DNA of 64,000 nucleotides, from contig NZ_FNJM01000001.1 in the NCBI RefSeq assembly GCF_900104115.1, positions 265,364-329,363 of the forward strand, given 5' to 3'. The notes under the pieces were generated by a model. The model was not told the origin of the DNA, searched no databases, and saw only the letters and a list, made by a program, of their open reading frames with translations. Origin of the DNA: Clostridium gasigenes (GTDB lineage Bacteria; Bacillota; Clostridia; Clostridiales; Clostridiaceae). The translations under genes and the position numbers were made by a program. Positions within the stretch are counted from its first letter, which is position 1; each line of letters starts with the position of its first letter. This document shows positions 36,187 to 45,774 of this stretch, piece by piece.

Positions 36187-36215
36187 TTGACAAAAATGAG
36201 AACAAGTTGTAAAAT
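36187..36215 (+). promoter_or_regulatory. Promoter of ACT/UPF0210 operon
   Basis: TTGACA (36187-36192) and TAAAAT (36210-36215) are spaced by 17 bases. It would give a leader of about 235 bases before the first start at 36458. Confidence 0.6.
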
Positions 36216-36365
36216 ATAATAAAATTATATGAAGAAATATTTAATGGGATAAAAAAAGTAATAATAGGCAAACTTATAGAGAATATATGGATTATGCAAA
36301 TAGCGTATTAGCTTATTATTTTGAAGATGACTTATGAATGAAACTTTTGAGTAATTAAGTAAGTA

Positions 36366-36430
36366 GGGCATATGCTAAGAAGGGTGAAACTGCGAAAAAA
36401 TTTTCGTGCCTTTGTAGTATGCCTTTTTTT
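36366..36430 (+). promoter_or_regulatory. Structured leader terminator/attenuator
   Basis: GGCATA (36367-36372) pairs with TATGCC (36418-36423). Inner helices CTA/TAG and AAGG/CCTT, and an apical CGAAAA/TTTTCG hairpin, give a branched structure that is followed by seven T. It lies 27 bases before the ACT-domain gene, within its own leader, so it may be a regulated terminator. It matches no riboswitch class that I recognise. Confidence 0.6.
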
Positions 36431-36457
36431 GTACAAAAAAGAATAGGAGTGGATAAA

Positions 36458-36727
36458 ATGAAAGCAATATTAACTGTAATTGGAAAAGATAAGGTAGGAA
36501 TAATAGCAGGTATAAGTACGCAGCTACAAAAATTAGATATTAACATTGTAGATGTTAATCAAACTATTATGGAAGAATATTTTACAATGATAATGATGTT
36601 AAATTTAGAAAAAGTTAATACAAGCTTTGAAGAAGCTAAAACTTCATTAATTTCAAAAGGTGATGAATTAGGGGTAGATGTTAAGATTCAAAGAGCAGAA
36701 ATATTTAATGTAATGCACACACTTTAA
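36458..36727 (+). CDS. ACT domain protein, UPF0237 family
   Basis: This 89-residue protein is a single ACT domain: KAILTVIGKDKVGIIAGISTQLQKLDINIVDVNQT. ACT domains bind amino acids or other small ligands and regulate partner enzymes. The start at 36458 follows AGGAGTGG. It is 14 bases from the UPF0210 gene; the two families are commonly paired. The paired function is unknown. Confidence 0.9.
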   Translation: MKAILTVIGKDKVGIIAGISTQLQKLDINIVDVNQTIMEEYFTMIMMLNLEKVNTSFEEAKTSLISKGDELGVDVKIQRAEIFNVMHTL

Positions 36728-36741
36728 TTGGAGGTTAAATA

Positions 36742-38097
36742 ATGAATACTAATAATGTATTAGAAACAATAAAGATGATAGAAGAAGAAAACTTAGATAT
36801 AAGAACAATTACAATGGGAATATCTTTATTAGATTGTATAGATCCAGATGGTGATAAAGCTAGGACTAAAATATATAATAAAATAACTACTTGTGCTAAG
36901 GATTTAGTTAAGGTTGGACATGAAATAGAAAATGAGTTTGGTATTCCAATAATAAATAAAAGAGTTTCAGTAACGCCAATTTCAATAATAGCAGGGGCTA
37001 CAGATGAAGAAAATTATGTTAAATTTGCACAAACCTTAGACCGAGCAGCCATAGATCTTGGAATTGATTTTATTGGAGGTTTTTCAGCTCTTGTACATAA
37101 AGGCTACACAAAGGGAGATAAAATATTAATCAAATCTATTCCAGAAGCGCTTGCAAAAACAAGTAAAGTTTGTTCATCTGTGAATGTTGCTTCAAGTAAA
37201 TGTGGTATAAACATGGATGCAGTAAGGGAAATGGGTTATATAATTAAAGAAACAGCAGAATTAACTAAAGATACTAAAGGATTTGGTTGTGCAAAGCTAG
37301 TTGTATTTGCAAATGCAGTTGAAGATAATCCATTTATGGCAGGGGCTTTTCATGGAGTAGGTGAAGCTGAAAAAGTTATAAATGTAGGAGTAAGTGGACC
37401 TGGAGTTGTTAAAGTGGCATTAGAAAAAGTAAGAGGCGAATCCTTTGATGTTGTTTGTGAAACAATTAAGAAAACAGCTTTTAAAATCACAAGGATTGGT
37501 CAATTAGTTGCAGAAGAGGCATCAAGAAGATTAAATGTGCCGTTTGGTATTATAGATTTATCATTAGCACCAACTCCAGCAGTTGGAGATTCAGTTGCAC
37601 ATATATTAGAAGAAATGGGTCTTGAAGTTGTAGGAACTCATGGAACAACTGCAGCACTTGCAATGTTAAATGATGCGGTTAAAAAAGGCGGAGTTATGGC
37701 ATGTGGTCATGTTGGAGGGTTAAGCGGAGCGTTTATACCAGTTTCAGAAGATGCAGGAATGATAGCTGCAGTAGTTAATGGATCATTAAACCTTGAAAAA
37801 CTTGAAGCTATGACAGCTGTTTGTTCGGTAGGACTTGATATGATAGCAGTACCTGGGGATACACCAGCTGAAACAATTGCCGCAATTATAGCAGATGAAG
37901 CTGCAATTGGAGTAATAAATAATAAAACTACAGCAGTTAGGATAATACCAGCACCTGGTTGCGAAGTTGGAGATATGGTTGAACTTGGAGGGCTCCTTGG
38001 AACAGCTCCAGTAATGAAAGTTAATAAATTTTCTTCAGCTTTATTTATACAAAGGGGTGGAAGAATACCTGCACCTATACATTCATTTAAAAATTAA
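36742..38097 (+). CDS. UPF0210 (DUF711/PFL family) protein
   Basis: This 451-residue soluble protein is a full-length UPF0210 member, recognised by [17 protein letters not shown] near the start, [14 protein letters not shown] and [14 protein letters not shown]. The Gly-rich C-terminal third ([25 protein letters not shown]) is also typical. The fold is related to pyruvate formate-lyase-like and ribonucleotide-reductase-like proteins; the reaction is unknown. It follows GGAGG 7 bases before the start and is in an operon with the ACT-domain gene. Confidence 0.9.
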   Translation: MNTNNVLETIKMIEEENLDIRTITMGISLLDCIDPDGDKARTKIYNKITTCAKDLVKVGHEIENEFGIPIINKRVSVTPISIIAGATDEENYVKFAQTLDRAAIDLGIDFIGGFSALVHKGYTKGDKILIKSIPEALAKTSKVCSSVNVASSKCGINMDAVREMGYIIKETAELTKDTKGFGCAKLVVFANAVEDNPFMAGAFHGVGEAEKVINVGVSGPGVVKVALEKVRGESFDVVCETIKKTAFKITRIGQLVAEEASRRLNVPFGIIDLSLAPTPAVGDSVAHILEEMGLEVVGTHGTTAALAMLNDAVKKGGVMACGHVGGLSGAFIPVSEDAGMIAAVVNGSLNLEKLEAMTAVCSVGLDMIAVPGDTPAETIAAIIADEAAIGVINNKTTAVRIIPAPGCEVGDMVELGGLLGTAPVMKVNKFSSALFIQRGGRIPAPIHSFKN

Positions 38098-38152
38098 GAT
38101 ATCTAAAAGAATATAAGGTAACATATATAGTTTGTGAAACACGAGGCGATGG

Positions 38153-38185
38153 AACCCCCATATAGTTATACTATATGGGGGTTTT
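38153..38185 (+). terminator. Intrinsic terminator after UPF0210 gene
   Basis: A 13-bp perfect GC-containing stem (38153-38165 with 38171-38183) is followed by TTGC. It starts 55 bases after the stop codon. Confidence 0.75.
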
Positions 38186-38245
38186 GCTCGGGTCGCATGG
38201 ATGAAAATTGATTAGTTATTGGATTGTTATTTCTAAAAAAATAGT

Positions 38246-38866
38246 CTAAATAGAGATATAGTTCTTAATATTCTCTAAAACACAATCATCACCAACATAA
38301 ACTAAAATATCATTTTCTTTTATTGTAAAGTATGGTCCAGGAGATAAGAATAAATCACCATCTCTTTTTATTGCAATTATTGTAGCTTTAGTGTTTTGCC
38401 AAAAATTAAGTTCACCGATACTTTTATTAACAGCTACACTACCATCTTCTACAATACTTTCAAAAGGAATAATTGAACCAACATTTCTAAGCTGTGTAGC
38501 AAATTCAATTATAGAGTTAATATTTTTCTCAAGTTGATTATCAATAGATTTTTTTTGTTTAATAAGATTAAAGGTTTCATTATTAAGTGAAAAAAAATCT
38601 GATTTAGTTTTAAATATATTTAAAAACTCTTTAGCTTTAAGCTTGCTATTAATTATAATACCACTTTTTTCATTAACAATAACAACATCGTTATCTTTAA
38701 GAAGAGATAAGGATCTTCTAATAGTCTCATGAGAAACGTTATATATCCCTACTAGAGTTGTTCTGCCAGAAATTTTACTTCCTTCAATAAACTCATTATT
38801 TGTTATTCTATGAGCTATATCTACTGCAATTTTTATGTAATTAGGTGTTTTTGTTTGTTTAGTCAT
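38246..38866 (-). CDS. GntR-type regulator with TrkA_C domain (BusR-like)
   Basis: This 206-residue cytoplasmic protein has a GntR-type winged helix (IAHRITNNEFIEGSKISGRTTLVGIYNVSHETIRRSL) in residues 10-70. A middle coiled segment follows, then a C-terminal RCK_C/TrkA_C domain (INSIIEFATQLRNVG to VYVGDDCVL). The same layout occurs in BusR, where the RCK_C domain binds c-di-AMP and controls osmolyte or potassium uptake. The start follows GGAAGGGG. No transport gene is adjacent, so its target is unknown. Confidence 0.85.
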   Translation of the reverse strand: MTKQTKTPNYIKIAVDIAHRITNNEFIEGSKISGRTTLVGIYNVSHETIRRSLSLLKDNDVVIVNEKSGIIINSKLKAKEFLNIFKTKSDFFSLNNETFNLIKQKKSIDNQLEKNINSIIEFATQLRNVGSIIPFESIVEDGSVAVNKSIGELNFWQNTKATIIAIKRDGDLFLSPGPYFTIKENDILVYVGDDCVLENIKNYISI

Positions 38867-39086
38867 AATAAAATCCCCTTCCTTTACTAAAAGATTTTAA
38901 CATTTTACATATTAAAAGTAAAAGGAATTATAAATAATAATAAAGAAATTACAAATTATTCATATGATAATCTAAATGGCATTGATATTACTTGTGTAGT
39001 AGCCTATAATTAATATATTAGTTTAGCATATTAAAATAAATTTTCAGAAAATATTATTTGATATGCCTTACATTGGAGAGGTGAAA

Positions 39087-41372
39087 ATGAGCGAGTCATT
39101 AGAACTAGAAAGAGGAATATTTAAAGAAAAAAAAGCACAGATAATTAATGAATTAGAGGGAAAGAAACAAAACGAAGATAATATTGGGAATAAACTTAAA
39201 AATTTAATAAAAGAATCCAAGGGCGATTATAGTGAAGAAATGGAAACTACACAGAGGGTACACTCTGTATTAAGAAAAGAAATAGAAAATTATGAAGAGG
39301 CCTTAAGTTCTCCTTATTTTGGGAAAGTAGAGTTTAGAGAGCATAGAGGAGAAGAGGAAAGCATCTATATTGGAAAACAAGGAGTAAGCTCAACTGTTGA
39401 TGGTGAAGAGGTAATAGTAGACTGGAGAGCACCAGTTTCAGATCTTTACTATAGTGGAACAGGCGGCGAGGCTTATTATAAAGCACCTGCTGGAATAATA
39501 GAAGGAAAACTTTCTTTGAAAAGAAAATTCTTGTTTAAAGAAGATGATATAGAAGCGATATATGATGAAGGAATAAATGAAATAATAATTAATCAAGAGG
39601 AAGGAACTGATTTAGTTGATGAGTTCTTAAAAATAAATCTTGAAGAAAGTAGAGGGAAAAAGCTTAAAGAAGTTGTTGCTACAATTCAAAAGGAGCAAAA
39701 TGATATAATTAGATGGCCCAAAAACCTTCCTATTATAGTTCAAGGGTCAGCAGGATCTGGTAAAACAACAATAGCATTACATAGACTTGCATATTTGCTT
39801 TATAGATATTCAGATACAATAGAAGGAAAGGATATTTTAGTTTTAGCACCAAATAAACTTTTTTTAGATTACATATCAGAAATCCTACCAAACCTTGGAG
39901 TAGATGAAGTTACACAAACAACATTCCAAGAATTGGTTATGAAAAGGTTGAAATTAAAAGGTAAGCTTAAAACTAAGGATGAAAAAATAAAGGAAATAAT
40001 AGAGATTAAAGATGAAAAAACTAAAAAGCTTATTACAAATTCATCTAAAGTTAAAGGAACTTTATTATTTAAAACATTCATAGATAGATATATAGCCTTA
40101 CTTGAAAGTAATTCTTTAGATATAAAAGATATAGAAATAAGAGGATATGTGTTATTTACAAGAAAAGAAATAATGAGATTATATTTAAAGGACTTAAAAA
40201 ATTATCCAATAAATAAAAGAAAAGATGAAATTAAAAGATATCTAAATTTAAAAATAAAAGAAAAAGTAGAGAGTCTTCTTGTTCATATAGATAGGAAATG
40301 GGCTACGGAAATAAGAGAAGTAAAAGATGAAATGGAAGATGGAGAAGAGAGAAGGAAAAAATTAAGAGAAGTATATGGTGAAAGAGACGAAATAAAAGAA
40401 CATATAAGAGTAAACAGTAAAAAGAAAATGACAGAGTACTTTAAAAATTGGAGAGGAATAACTTCTAAAGATTTATATATAAATCTTTTTAAAGAGGATG
40501 TAATATTTGAAATAGCAACAGCAAATAAAATTCCGGAAACTTTAGCTGATTTCATGAAAAAAGAAGTAATAGAAAATGCTGAAAATGGAATAATAGATGA
40601 AGATGATTTAGCTTTACTTTTATATATAAATTTACTTTTAGAAGGTGTAGATGAAAAAGATAAATTTAAACATATTGTTGTAGATGAGGTTCAAGATTAT
40701 AATCCTCTTCAAATTTCTTTAATAAATAATCTTACAAATGGGAATTCTTTAACCTTAGTAGGAGATTTAGCACAAGGAATTTATTATTATAAAGGAATTA
40801 AAACTTGGGAAGATATAACTGAAGGGGTGTTTAATGGAAATGCTACATATATCCAATTAACACAAAGTTATAGATCAACAGTAGAAGTTATAGACTTTGC
40901 AAACGGGGCATTAGAAGCACAAGAGCTTGGGCTAAAGCCGGCTAAACCTGTATTAAGGCATGGAGAATCTCCGAAGATTGTTAAATGCTTAGATAAAAAG
41001 GAAAGCATTATAGAAATAAATAATATAATAAATGAAATAAAAGCAAAAGATAAAAATAGTATAGCCATAATTACTAAGAGCTTAGATGAGGCAAGAGATT
41101 TAGAAAAATTAATAAAGAAATCTTGTGAACATAAGGTTTCTTTAATTAAAGGGACAGAAAAGAATTCAAATAGTGAAATAGTAATAATCCCCTCTTACCT
41201 AACAAAAGGATTAGAATTTGATGGAACTATTATATATAACCCAAGCACGGAAAATTACGGAGACAATATTCTAGATAAAAGGCTTTTATATGTAGCACTT
41301 ACTAGAGCATTACATTATGAATATATTATAGCTATAGATGAAATCACTGATATGATAAAATATGAAGTATAG
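39087..41372 (+). CDS. HelD-like superfamily I helicase
   Basis: This 761-residue cytoplasmic protein has a coiled N-terminus (about 1-75) like HelD, the factor that releases stalled RNA polymerase. P-loop GSAGSGKTT lies near 220-228. Later motifs are HIVVDEVQDYNPLQIS (Walker B), LVGDLAQGIYYYKG, QSYRSTVEV and YVALTRALHYE. The start at 39087 follows GGAGAGGTG; an ATG at 39063 lies upstream. It is monocistronic, followed by a palindromic element at 41375. Confidence 0.9.
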   Translation: MSESLELERGIFKEKKAQIINELEGKKQNEDNIGNKLKNLIKESKGDYSEEMETTQRVHSVLRKEIENYEEALSSPYFGKVEFREHRGEEESIYIGKQGVSSTVDGEEVIVDWRAPVSDLYYSGTGGEAYYKAPAGIIEGKLSLKRKFLFKEDDIEAIYDEGINEIIINQEEGTDLVDEFLKINLEESRGKKLKEVVATIQKEQNDIIRWPKNLPIIVQGSAGSGKTTIALHRLAYLLYRYSDTIEGKDILVLAPNKLFLDYISEILPNLGVDEVTQTTFQELVMKRLKLKGKLKTKDEKIKEIIEIKDEKTKKLITNSSKVKGTLLFKTFIDRYIALLESNSLDIKDIEIRGYVLFTRKEIMRLYLKDLKNYPINKRKDEIKRYLNLKIKEKVESLLVHIDRKWATEIREVKDEMEDGEERRKKLREVYGERDEIKEHIRVNSKKKMTEYFKNWRGITSKDLYINLFKEDVIFEIATANKIPETLADFMKKEVIENAENGIIDEDDLALLLYINLLLEGVDEKDKFKHIVVDEVQDYNPLQISLINNLTNGNSLTLVGDLAQGIYYYKGIKTWEDITEGVFNGNATYIQLTQSYRSTVEVIDFANGALEAQELGLKPAKPVLRHGESPKIVKCLDKKESIIEINNIINEIKAKDKNSIAIITKSLDEARDLEKLIKKSCEHKVSLIKGTEKNSNSEIVIIPSYLTKGLEFDGTIIYNPSTENYGDNILDKRLLYVALTRALHYEYIIAIDEITDMIKYEV

Positions 41373-41374
41373 TT

Positions 41375-41434
41375 AAGGCATATTCAAAAAAATAACAAGC
41401 CAATATCATAGTACATTGACTTGTTGTTTTTAAA
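41375..41434. repeat. Dispersed palindromic element (copy)
   Basis: The element starts AAGGCATATTCAAAAAAATAACAAG, quoted in part, and its right arm is GACTTGTTGTTTTT. It begins 3 bases after the helicase stop codon and so may act as its terminator. Confidence 0.78.
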
Positions 41435-41470
41435 AAATCACTAATGTAAATAAAATGGAGGTAATTTAAA

Positions 41471-42643
41471 ATGGGAGCAGAAAAGTTAAAAGATAATATT
41501 TATTGGGTGGGAGTTAAAAACCCAGAACTTAGGGTTTTTGATATCATAATGGAAACTAAAAAGGGAACAACTTATAATTCATATGTTATAAATGATGAAA
41601 AGGTTGCTGTTTTAGATGCTGTTAAAGATGGATATTATGATGAATTTAAAGAAAATTTAATCAGTGTTATTGGAGAAAAAAAAGTTGATTATGTAATAGT
41701 ACATCATACTGAACTAGATCATACTGGGTCATTAATAAAATTAATTGAAGATTATCCAGATATGAAAGTGGTTGGTTCAAGGAGTACATTAATAAATCTA
41801 AAAAATATATTAAATAGAGAGTTTAATGGAGTAGAAGCTAAAGAAGAAATATGCTTAGGTGAATTAACTCTTAAATTTATAATAGCTCCAAATTTACATT
41901 GGCCAGATACAATGTTTACATATGTAGAAGATAAGAACTTCTTATTTACATGTGACTTTACAGGGTGTCATTATTCACCAAAAGGCAAAATAACAGATAA
42001 CTTTGGTGAAGAATATTTTGTAGAAATGAAATATTACTTCGATTGTATAATGGGTCCATTTAAAAAATTTGTTAATATGGGATTAAATAAAATAAAAGAT
42101 TTAGAAATAGATTTTATTGCACCAAGTCATGGACCAGTTCATGTAGCAAATATTGAAGGTGTTTTAAACAAGTATGAAACTTGGGCAAAAGAAGAACCTG
42201 TAGATCTTAAAAAGGTAGAAATATTTTATATAACAGCTTATGGAAATACAGAACGTATAGCTAATTTCATGAAAGAAAAATTAGAAGCAAAGGGATTTAA
42301 AGCTGATGTAACTGAAATTACATCAATTACACTTGAAGAGTGCAAAAAAAGAATTGAATCTGCAAAAGGATTTATGGTAGGGTCACCAACTATAAATCAA
42401 GATGCAGTCAAACCTGCATGGGATTTATTATCAGTAGTGTGCCCTATAACAAATAGGGGGAAAGCAGCTTTAGCATTTGGTTCTTTTGGATGGAGTGGAG
42501 AAGGTGTTCCAATGTTAACAGCTAGAATAAAATCATTAAAGCTTAAAACTGTAGATCCAGGGTTGAAATTCTGTTTTGTACCTTCAGAAGAAGATTATAA
42601 AAATGCAGAAGAAGCAGTCAATAATTTTATAGAACTAATGTAA
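41471..42643 (+). CDS. Flavodiiron protein (FprA, type A flavoprotein)
   Basis: This 390-residue cytoplasmic enzyme reduces O2 or NO in anaerobes and protects against oxidative or nitrosative stress. The diiron ligand set is visible: H79-x-E81-x-D83-H84 ([10 protein letters not shown]), His143 (NLHWPDTM), Asp162 (TCDFTG) and a late His in APSHGP. The C-terminal flavodoxin domain starts with [13 protein letters not shown] at about 255. The start has TGGAGG upstream. It is monocistronic. Electron donors such as rubredoxin are not adjacent. Confidence 0.93.
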   Translation: MGAEKLKDNIYWVGVKNPELRVFDIIMETKKGTTYNSYVINDEKVAVLDAVKDGYYDEFKENLISVIGEKKVDYVIVHHTELDHTGSLIKLIEDYPDMKVVGSRSTLINLKNILNREFNGVEAKEEICLGELTLKFIIAPNLHWPDTMFTYVEDKNFLFTCDFTGCHYSPKGKITDNFGEEYFVEMKYYFDCIMGPFKKFVNMGLNKIKDLEIDFIAPSHGPVHVANIEGVLNKYETWAKEEPVDLKKVEIFYITAYGNTERIANFMKEKLEAKGFKADVTEITSITLEECKKRIESAKGFMVGSPTINQDAVKPAWDLLSVVCPITNRGKAALAFGSFGWSGEGVPMLTARIKSLKLKTVDPGLKFCFVPSEEDYKNAEEAVNNFIELM

Positions 42644-42705
42644 TCAGTCATCTGAAAGAAAACAGACTAGAATATGATTTGTTATTTTTTGAAGCTCTAT
42701 AAAAT

Positions 42706-42745
42706 AAACTCAGTGATGATAAGTAATCACTGAGTTTATTTTTAT
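42706..42745. terminator. Bidirectional terminator
   Basis: AAACTCAGTGAT (42706-42717) pairs with 42726-42737 and is followed by ATTTTTATT. It lies between the flavodiiron gene and the convergent repeat-protein gene. A partial palindromic element (about 42653-42694) precedes it. Confidence 0.8.
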
Positions 42746-42794
42746 TATATTATTTTTAAGTTATTTTTAAAATAAATCTAACTAGAACGGAGAG

Positions 42795-44441
42795 TTATTT
42801 ACTATAAATATTAATAGAATAATCTAATGTAATAACTAAGTTACAGTTATTATATGAATTTGAATGTTTATCAAAATCATTAACTTTCATAAGCTCTTTG
42901 CTTGTTTCATAAGTGAAATTAGTAATATCTAGTTCAGGATTTTCAAGTAAGTAGCATTCGTTTTCTAGTAAATAACCAATATTTAAATATTTGGATATAG
43001 TAAAAGGAATATAAATTATATTATCTTTATAGCTAGAATTTATCATGCATTTAGATGAGGGATTAGGTTCTAAAGTATAAAAAGTAGTTTTTAAATATCC
43101 TTCAAAGTAAAATAGTGCACTAGATGCGCCCATAAAGTTATCAGCTAATAAATAATTATTAGTTATAACTATTTTATTTAAATTGATAACTACATTGTTT
43201 ATTGGATATGAGAATTTTAAGGAACCCGTAAATATATCTATTACATGACAGCTACCTATTAAAAGAGGTACTCTACAGAGGTTTAATGGAACTTTAGGTA
43301 ACTGTATTGGCAAATCATTTTTACAGGATATATTTTTTAATTTAGATACTTTAAGTATATCAGATTTTTTAAGCTGTTTAATAGAAGAAGTTATTTGCTT
43401 TTTCTTCTTATGATTATGTGTATCGATAGAATTATATAAATCGCCATGACTATTAGTTGAAGTAGTGGTATGTTTATCTAAATCACGCTGACTATTAGTT
43501 GAAGTAGTGGTATGTTTATCTAAATCACGCTGACTATTAGTTGAAGGAGGAGTATATTTATCTAAATTACTCTGACTATTAGTTGAAGTGGTAGTATGTT
43601 TATCTAAATAGCGATGACTATTAGTTGAAGTATTAGTATGTTTATCTAAATCACGCTGACTATTAGTTGGAGTAGTAGTATGTTTATCTAAATCACGTTG
43701 ACTATTAGTTGGAGTAGTAGTATGTTTATCTAAATCACGTTGACTATTAGTTGGAATAGTAGTATGTTTATCTAAATCACGTTGACTATTAGTTGGAATA
43801 GTAGTATGTTTATCTAAATTACGTTGACTATTAGTTGGAGTAGTAGTATGTTTATCTAAATCACGTTGACTATTAGTTGGAGTAGTAGTGTGTTTATCTA
43901 AATCACGTTTACTATTAGTTGGAATAGTAGTATGTTTATCTAAATTACGTTGACTATTAGTTGGAGTAGTAATATGTTTATCGAAATCGCTCTGACTATT
44001 AGTTGAGGGAGCCATGTTTTTATCGAAATCGTTCTGATTATTAGTTAAAGTAGCAGTAGAGTTATAAAGGTAGCGTTTATTAGTAGCGGCAGCATTAGTA
44101 TAATTATTTTTATCGTTGCTCAAAGTAGTAGGAACATTATAAAAATGGATAGGGACTTTAGTCAAATCTGTATTTGAATCTAGGGAAGTATTAATATTTT
44201 TAATATACCTTGATAAATTATTATTACAATGATAACAATTTATATGTTTAGGATTTAACCTACTATCATATTTTAGAGTAGGTTTGGTTAAGAACAAATT
44301 ATTATTATTATTATTATTGTGTTGTTGATAATTTGAACTACATAAATCAATTATAATAGAAAAAAATAGAGATTTTTGGTAGTCTGAATTGCTAAGTGTA
44401 TATAAAAATAAAAAGGTTGCTAACTGTGATAAATAATTCAA
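42795..44441 (-). CDS. Tandem-repeat protein with SPOCS-like C-terminal domain
   Basis: The protein is 548 residues. Residues 1-130 are polar and Asn-rich, with seven consecutive Asn. Residues 133-342 consist of fifteen 14-residue repeats of the form TNSQRDLDKHTTTP, the first and last degenerate. The C-terminal roughly 180 residues (from LPIQLPKVPLNLCRVPLL) follow the same order of blocks as the adjacent SPOCS-like proteins: LKFSYPINNVVINLNKIVIT, FYFEGYLKTTF, IIYIPFTISKYL, LVITLDYSINIY. The start is TTG at 44441 with AGGAAA upstream. No signal peptide is evident, consistent with spore-coat proteins made in the mother cell. A spore-surface stalk or filament protein is the likely role; this is inference. 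Confidence 0.75.
   Translation of the reverse strand: MNYLSQLATFLFLYTLSNSDYQKSLFFSIIIDLCSSNYQQHNNNNNNNLFLTKPTLKYDSRLNPKHINCYHCNNNLSRYIKNINTSLDSNTDLTKVPIHFYNVPTTLSNDKNNYTNAAATNKRYLYNSTATLTNNQNDFDKNMAPSTNSQSDFDKHITTPTNSQRNLDKHTTIPTNSKRDLDKHTTTPTNSQRDLDKHTTTPTNSQRNLDKHTTIPTNSQRDLDKHTTIPTNSQRDLDKHTTTPTNSQRDLDKHTTTPTNSQRDLDKHTNTSTNSHRYLDKHTTTSTNSQSNLDKYTPPSTNSQRDLDKHTTTSTNSQRDLDKHTTTSTNSHGDLYNSIDTHNHKKKKQITSSIKQLKKSDILKVSKLKNISCKNDLPIQLPKVPLNLCRVPLLIGSCHVIDIFTGSLKFSYPINNVVINLNKIVITNNYLLADNFMGASSALFYFEGYLKTTFYTLEPNPSSKCMINSSYKDNIIYIPFTISKYLNIGYLLENECYLLENPELDITNFTYETSKELMKVNDFDKHSNSYNNCNLVITLDYSINIYSK
43416..44045 (-). repeat. 42-bp coding tandem repeat (15 units)
   Basis: Fifteen direct units of 42 bp, all coding, encode the 14-residue unit. 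Thirteen are well conserved, with mainly third-base or Thr/Ile/Ser changes, so copy number can change without shifting the frame. Confidence 0.9.
44298..44318 (-). repeat. Trinucleotide run encoding seven Asn
   Basis: Seven ATT units on the + strand give seven AAT Asn codons in the repeat protein. Confidence 0.85.
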
Positions 44442-44482
44442 TGTATTTCCTGCTTTTAATAATTACTATACTATAATAATAT

Positions 44483-44517
44483 AAAAAACACAGAGTTATT
44501 GTGACTCTGTGTTTTTG
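44483..44517 (-). terminator. Terminator after SPOCS-like copy 1
   Basis: AAAAAACACAGAGT pairs with ACTCTGTGTTTTT; on the minus strand it is followed by a T-run. The same hairpin recurs after the other two copies at 45614-45647 and 46796-46829. Confidence 0.8.
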
Positions 44518-44565
44518 TATATTTAAATAAAATAAAATATTTTAAAAAATAAATATTAGTTTAGC

Positions 44566-45417
44566 TTAAAAATCTTCTTTAAGCTTTAATAAGCCCTCAG
44601 ACATTTCTTCTTCTTGAGTATTATCAACAGAAGCATTAGGGATGGTATCTACTCCTTCTGTTTTGGAATAGTTACCAGTTGTACATGGACGTGGACATGG
44701 ACATGGACGTGGGCTTGGACAATAAATTGGGCAATGTTTATATTTATATATTGAGAAACAAAGCTTTAATACAAATTTTTCAGTGAAAGTATCGAATAGT
44801 CCATCTGGGCATTCATGTCTATTAAGAGCAAGTTCGCAAATGGAATATCCTTCTAATTCAGCAAATGCAGGTTTGTTTAAAGGCGTAAATTGATTATGAA
44901 CTTTTGCACAATCAGCGTCTCCCATTATTCCTTTATCACAAACATTATCACCCATTGTGTTTTCAAGGAATACTTTTTCAGATTCTTCTTTCTCGTGTAA
45001 ATGTCCAAGATCTAAGTGATGCAATGGAGTTGAGAAACAAAAAGGAACAATTACTTCTATATCTCTAACTTCATTTCTAACAACGGGACAACATACAGTA
45101 GTCCCTGGAGTTATAGGGGTTGTATACATAATATTTTTTTTAACAAAACCCTCAACTATTAATTGCTTGCATACAACTTTAGCTTGAGTAACAATAACTT
45201 TTCTTTGAATTTTTTTTATTTCAGAAAATCTTTCGTCACATGGAAATTTTACATCATCAATAATCACTCCGCCAACATGGACAAAACCAACTCTAACAGG
45301 AAGTTTTGCTTTTGGTGGATGAGAAGGCCAAGCAAAGCCAGTATCATTACAATTTTTAGTAGCTATTTTTATAGTTTCATCATTACAATTAATATCAGAA
45401 CATGGATCACAATTCAT
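44566..45417 (-). CDS. SPOCS-like spore-surface protein, copy 1
   Basis: The protein is 283 residues, with no signal peptide. An N-terminal Cys-rich segment (CDPCSDINCND, then NCND) leads into the domain: KLPVRVGF, VIIDDVKFPCDERFSEIKKIQRKVIVTQ, IVEGFVKKNIMYTTP, VCCPVVRNEVRDIEVIVPFCFSTPLHHLD and a C-terminal FTEKFVLKLCFSIYKYKHCP. This resembles the SPOCS (DUF3794) domain of SipL-type spore proteins and clostridial exosporium or appendage proteins. The C-terminal tail differs from the other copies by a Pro/Cys-rich PSPRPCPCPRPC insertion. The start at 45417 follows GAGGTGAT. It lies upstream of the repeat protein gene on the same strand. Confidence 0.82.
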   Translation of the reverse strand: MNCDPCSDINCNDETIKIATKNCNDTGFAWPSHPPKAKLPVRVGFVHVGGVIIDDVKFPCDERFSEIKKIQRKVIVTQAKVVCKQLIVEGFVKKNIMYTTPITPGTTVCCPVVRNEVRDIEVIVPFCFSTPLHHLDLGHLHEKEESEKVFLENTMGDNVCDKGIMGDADCAKVHNQFTPLNKPAFAELEGYSICELALNRHECPDGLFDTFTEKFVLKLCFSIYKYKHCPIYCPSPRPCPCPRPCTTGNYSKTEGVDTIPNASVDNTQEEEMSEGLLKLKEDF

Positions 45418-45613
45418 AAAAATCACCTCATAAATTTTTTTTAGTTGCTTTTAATATATAATAGTGCAATATATGACTATATGTTACAAATTTCTTACTA
45501 TATATTAATTAAGGTAATTATTAATCTACTAAAAGGATAGAAAATTTACTAAAGTTAAATGTATAGTTATATATTGTAGTAAACTCTGTTTTTTATAAGT
45601 ACTATAATAATAT

Positions 45614-45647
45614 AAAAAACACAGAGTTATTTTAACTCTGTGTTTTT
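45614..45647 (-). terminator. Terminator after SPOCS-like copy 2
   Basis: The AAAAAACACAGAGTTA hairpin recurs with the same sequence as the hairpin after copy 1 and ends in T on the minus strand. Confidence 0.8.
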
Positions 45648-45664
45648 ATATATTTAAATGAAAT

Positions 45665-45728
45665 AAGGCATTTTCAAAAAAAAACTAGCAATATATATCG
45701 AACCTTAGATTGCTATTTTTTTGATGAT
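45665..45728. repeat. Dispersed palindromic element within the tandem array
   Basis: AAGGCATTTTCAAAAAAAAAC at the left pairs with GATTGCTATTTTTTTGATG at the right. A near-identical element at 46847-46912 occupies the same place relative to the next copy, so it was duplicated with the gene. Confidence 0.7.
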
Positions 45729-45774
45729 TAATACTATTTAGATATTTAAATAGAAAAATAAATATTAGTTTAAT

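Noticed and set aside
36222..36300. GGCAAAC and GCAAAT in the ACT-operon leader as a c-di-GMP riboswitch
   Set aside because: No 3' partner for the closing helix and no conserved GEMM core were found; the match is limited to short words.
43416..44045. Regular 42-bp repeats resembling a CRISPR array
   Set aside because: Units are direct, contiguous and in one coding frame without variable spacers. No cas genes are nearby.
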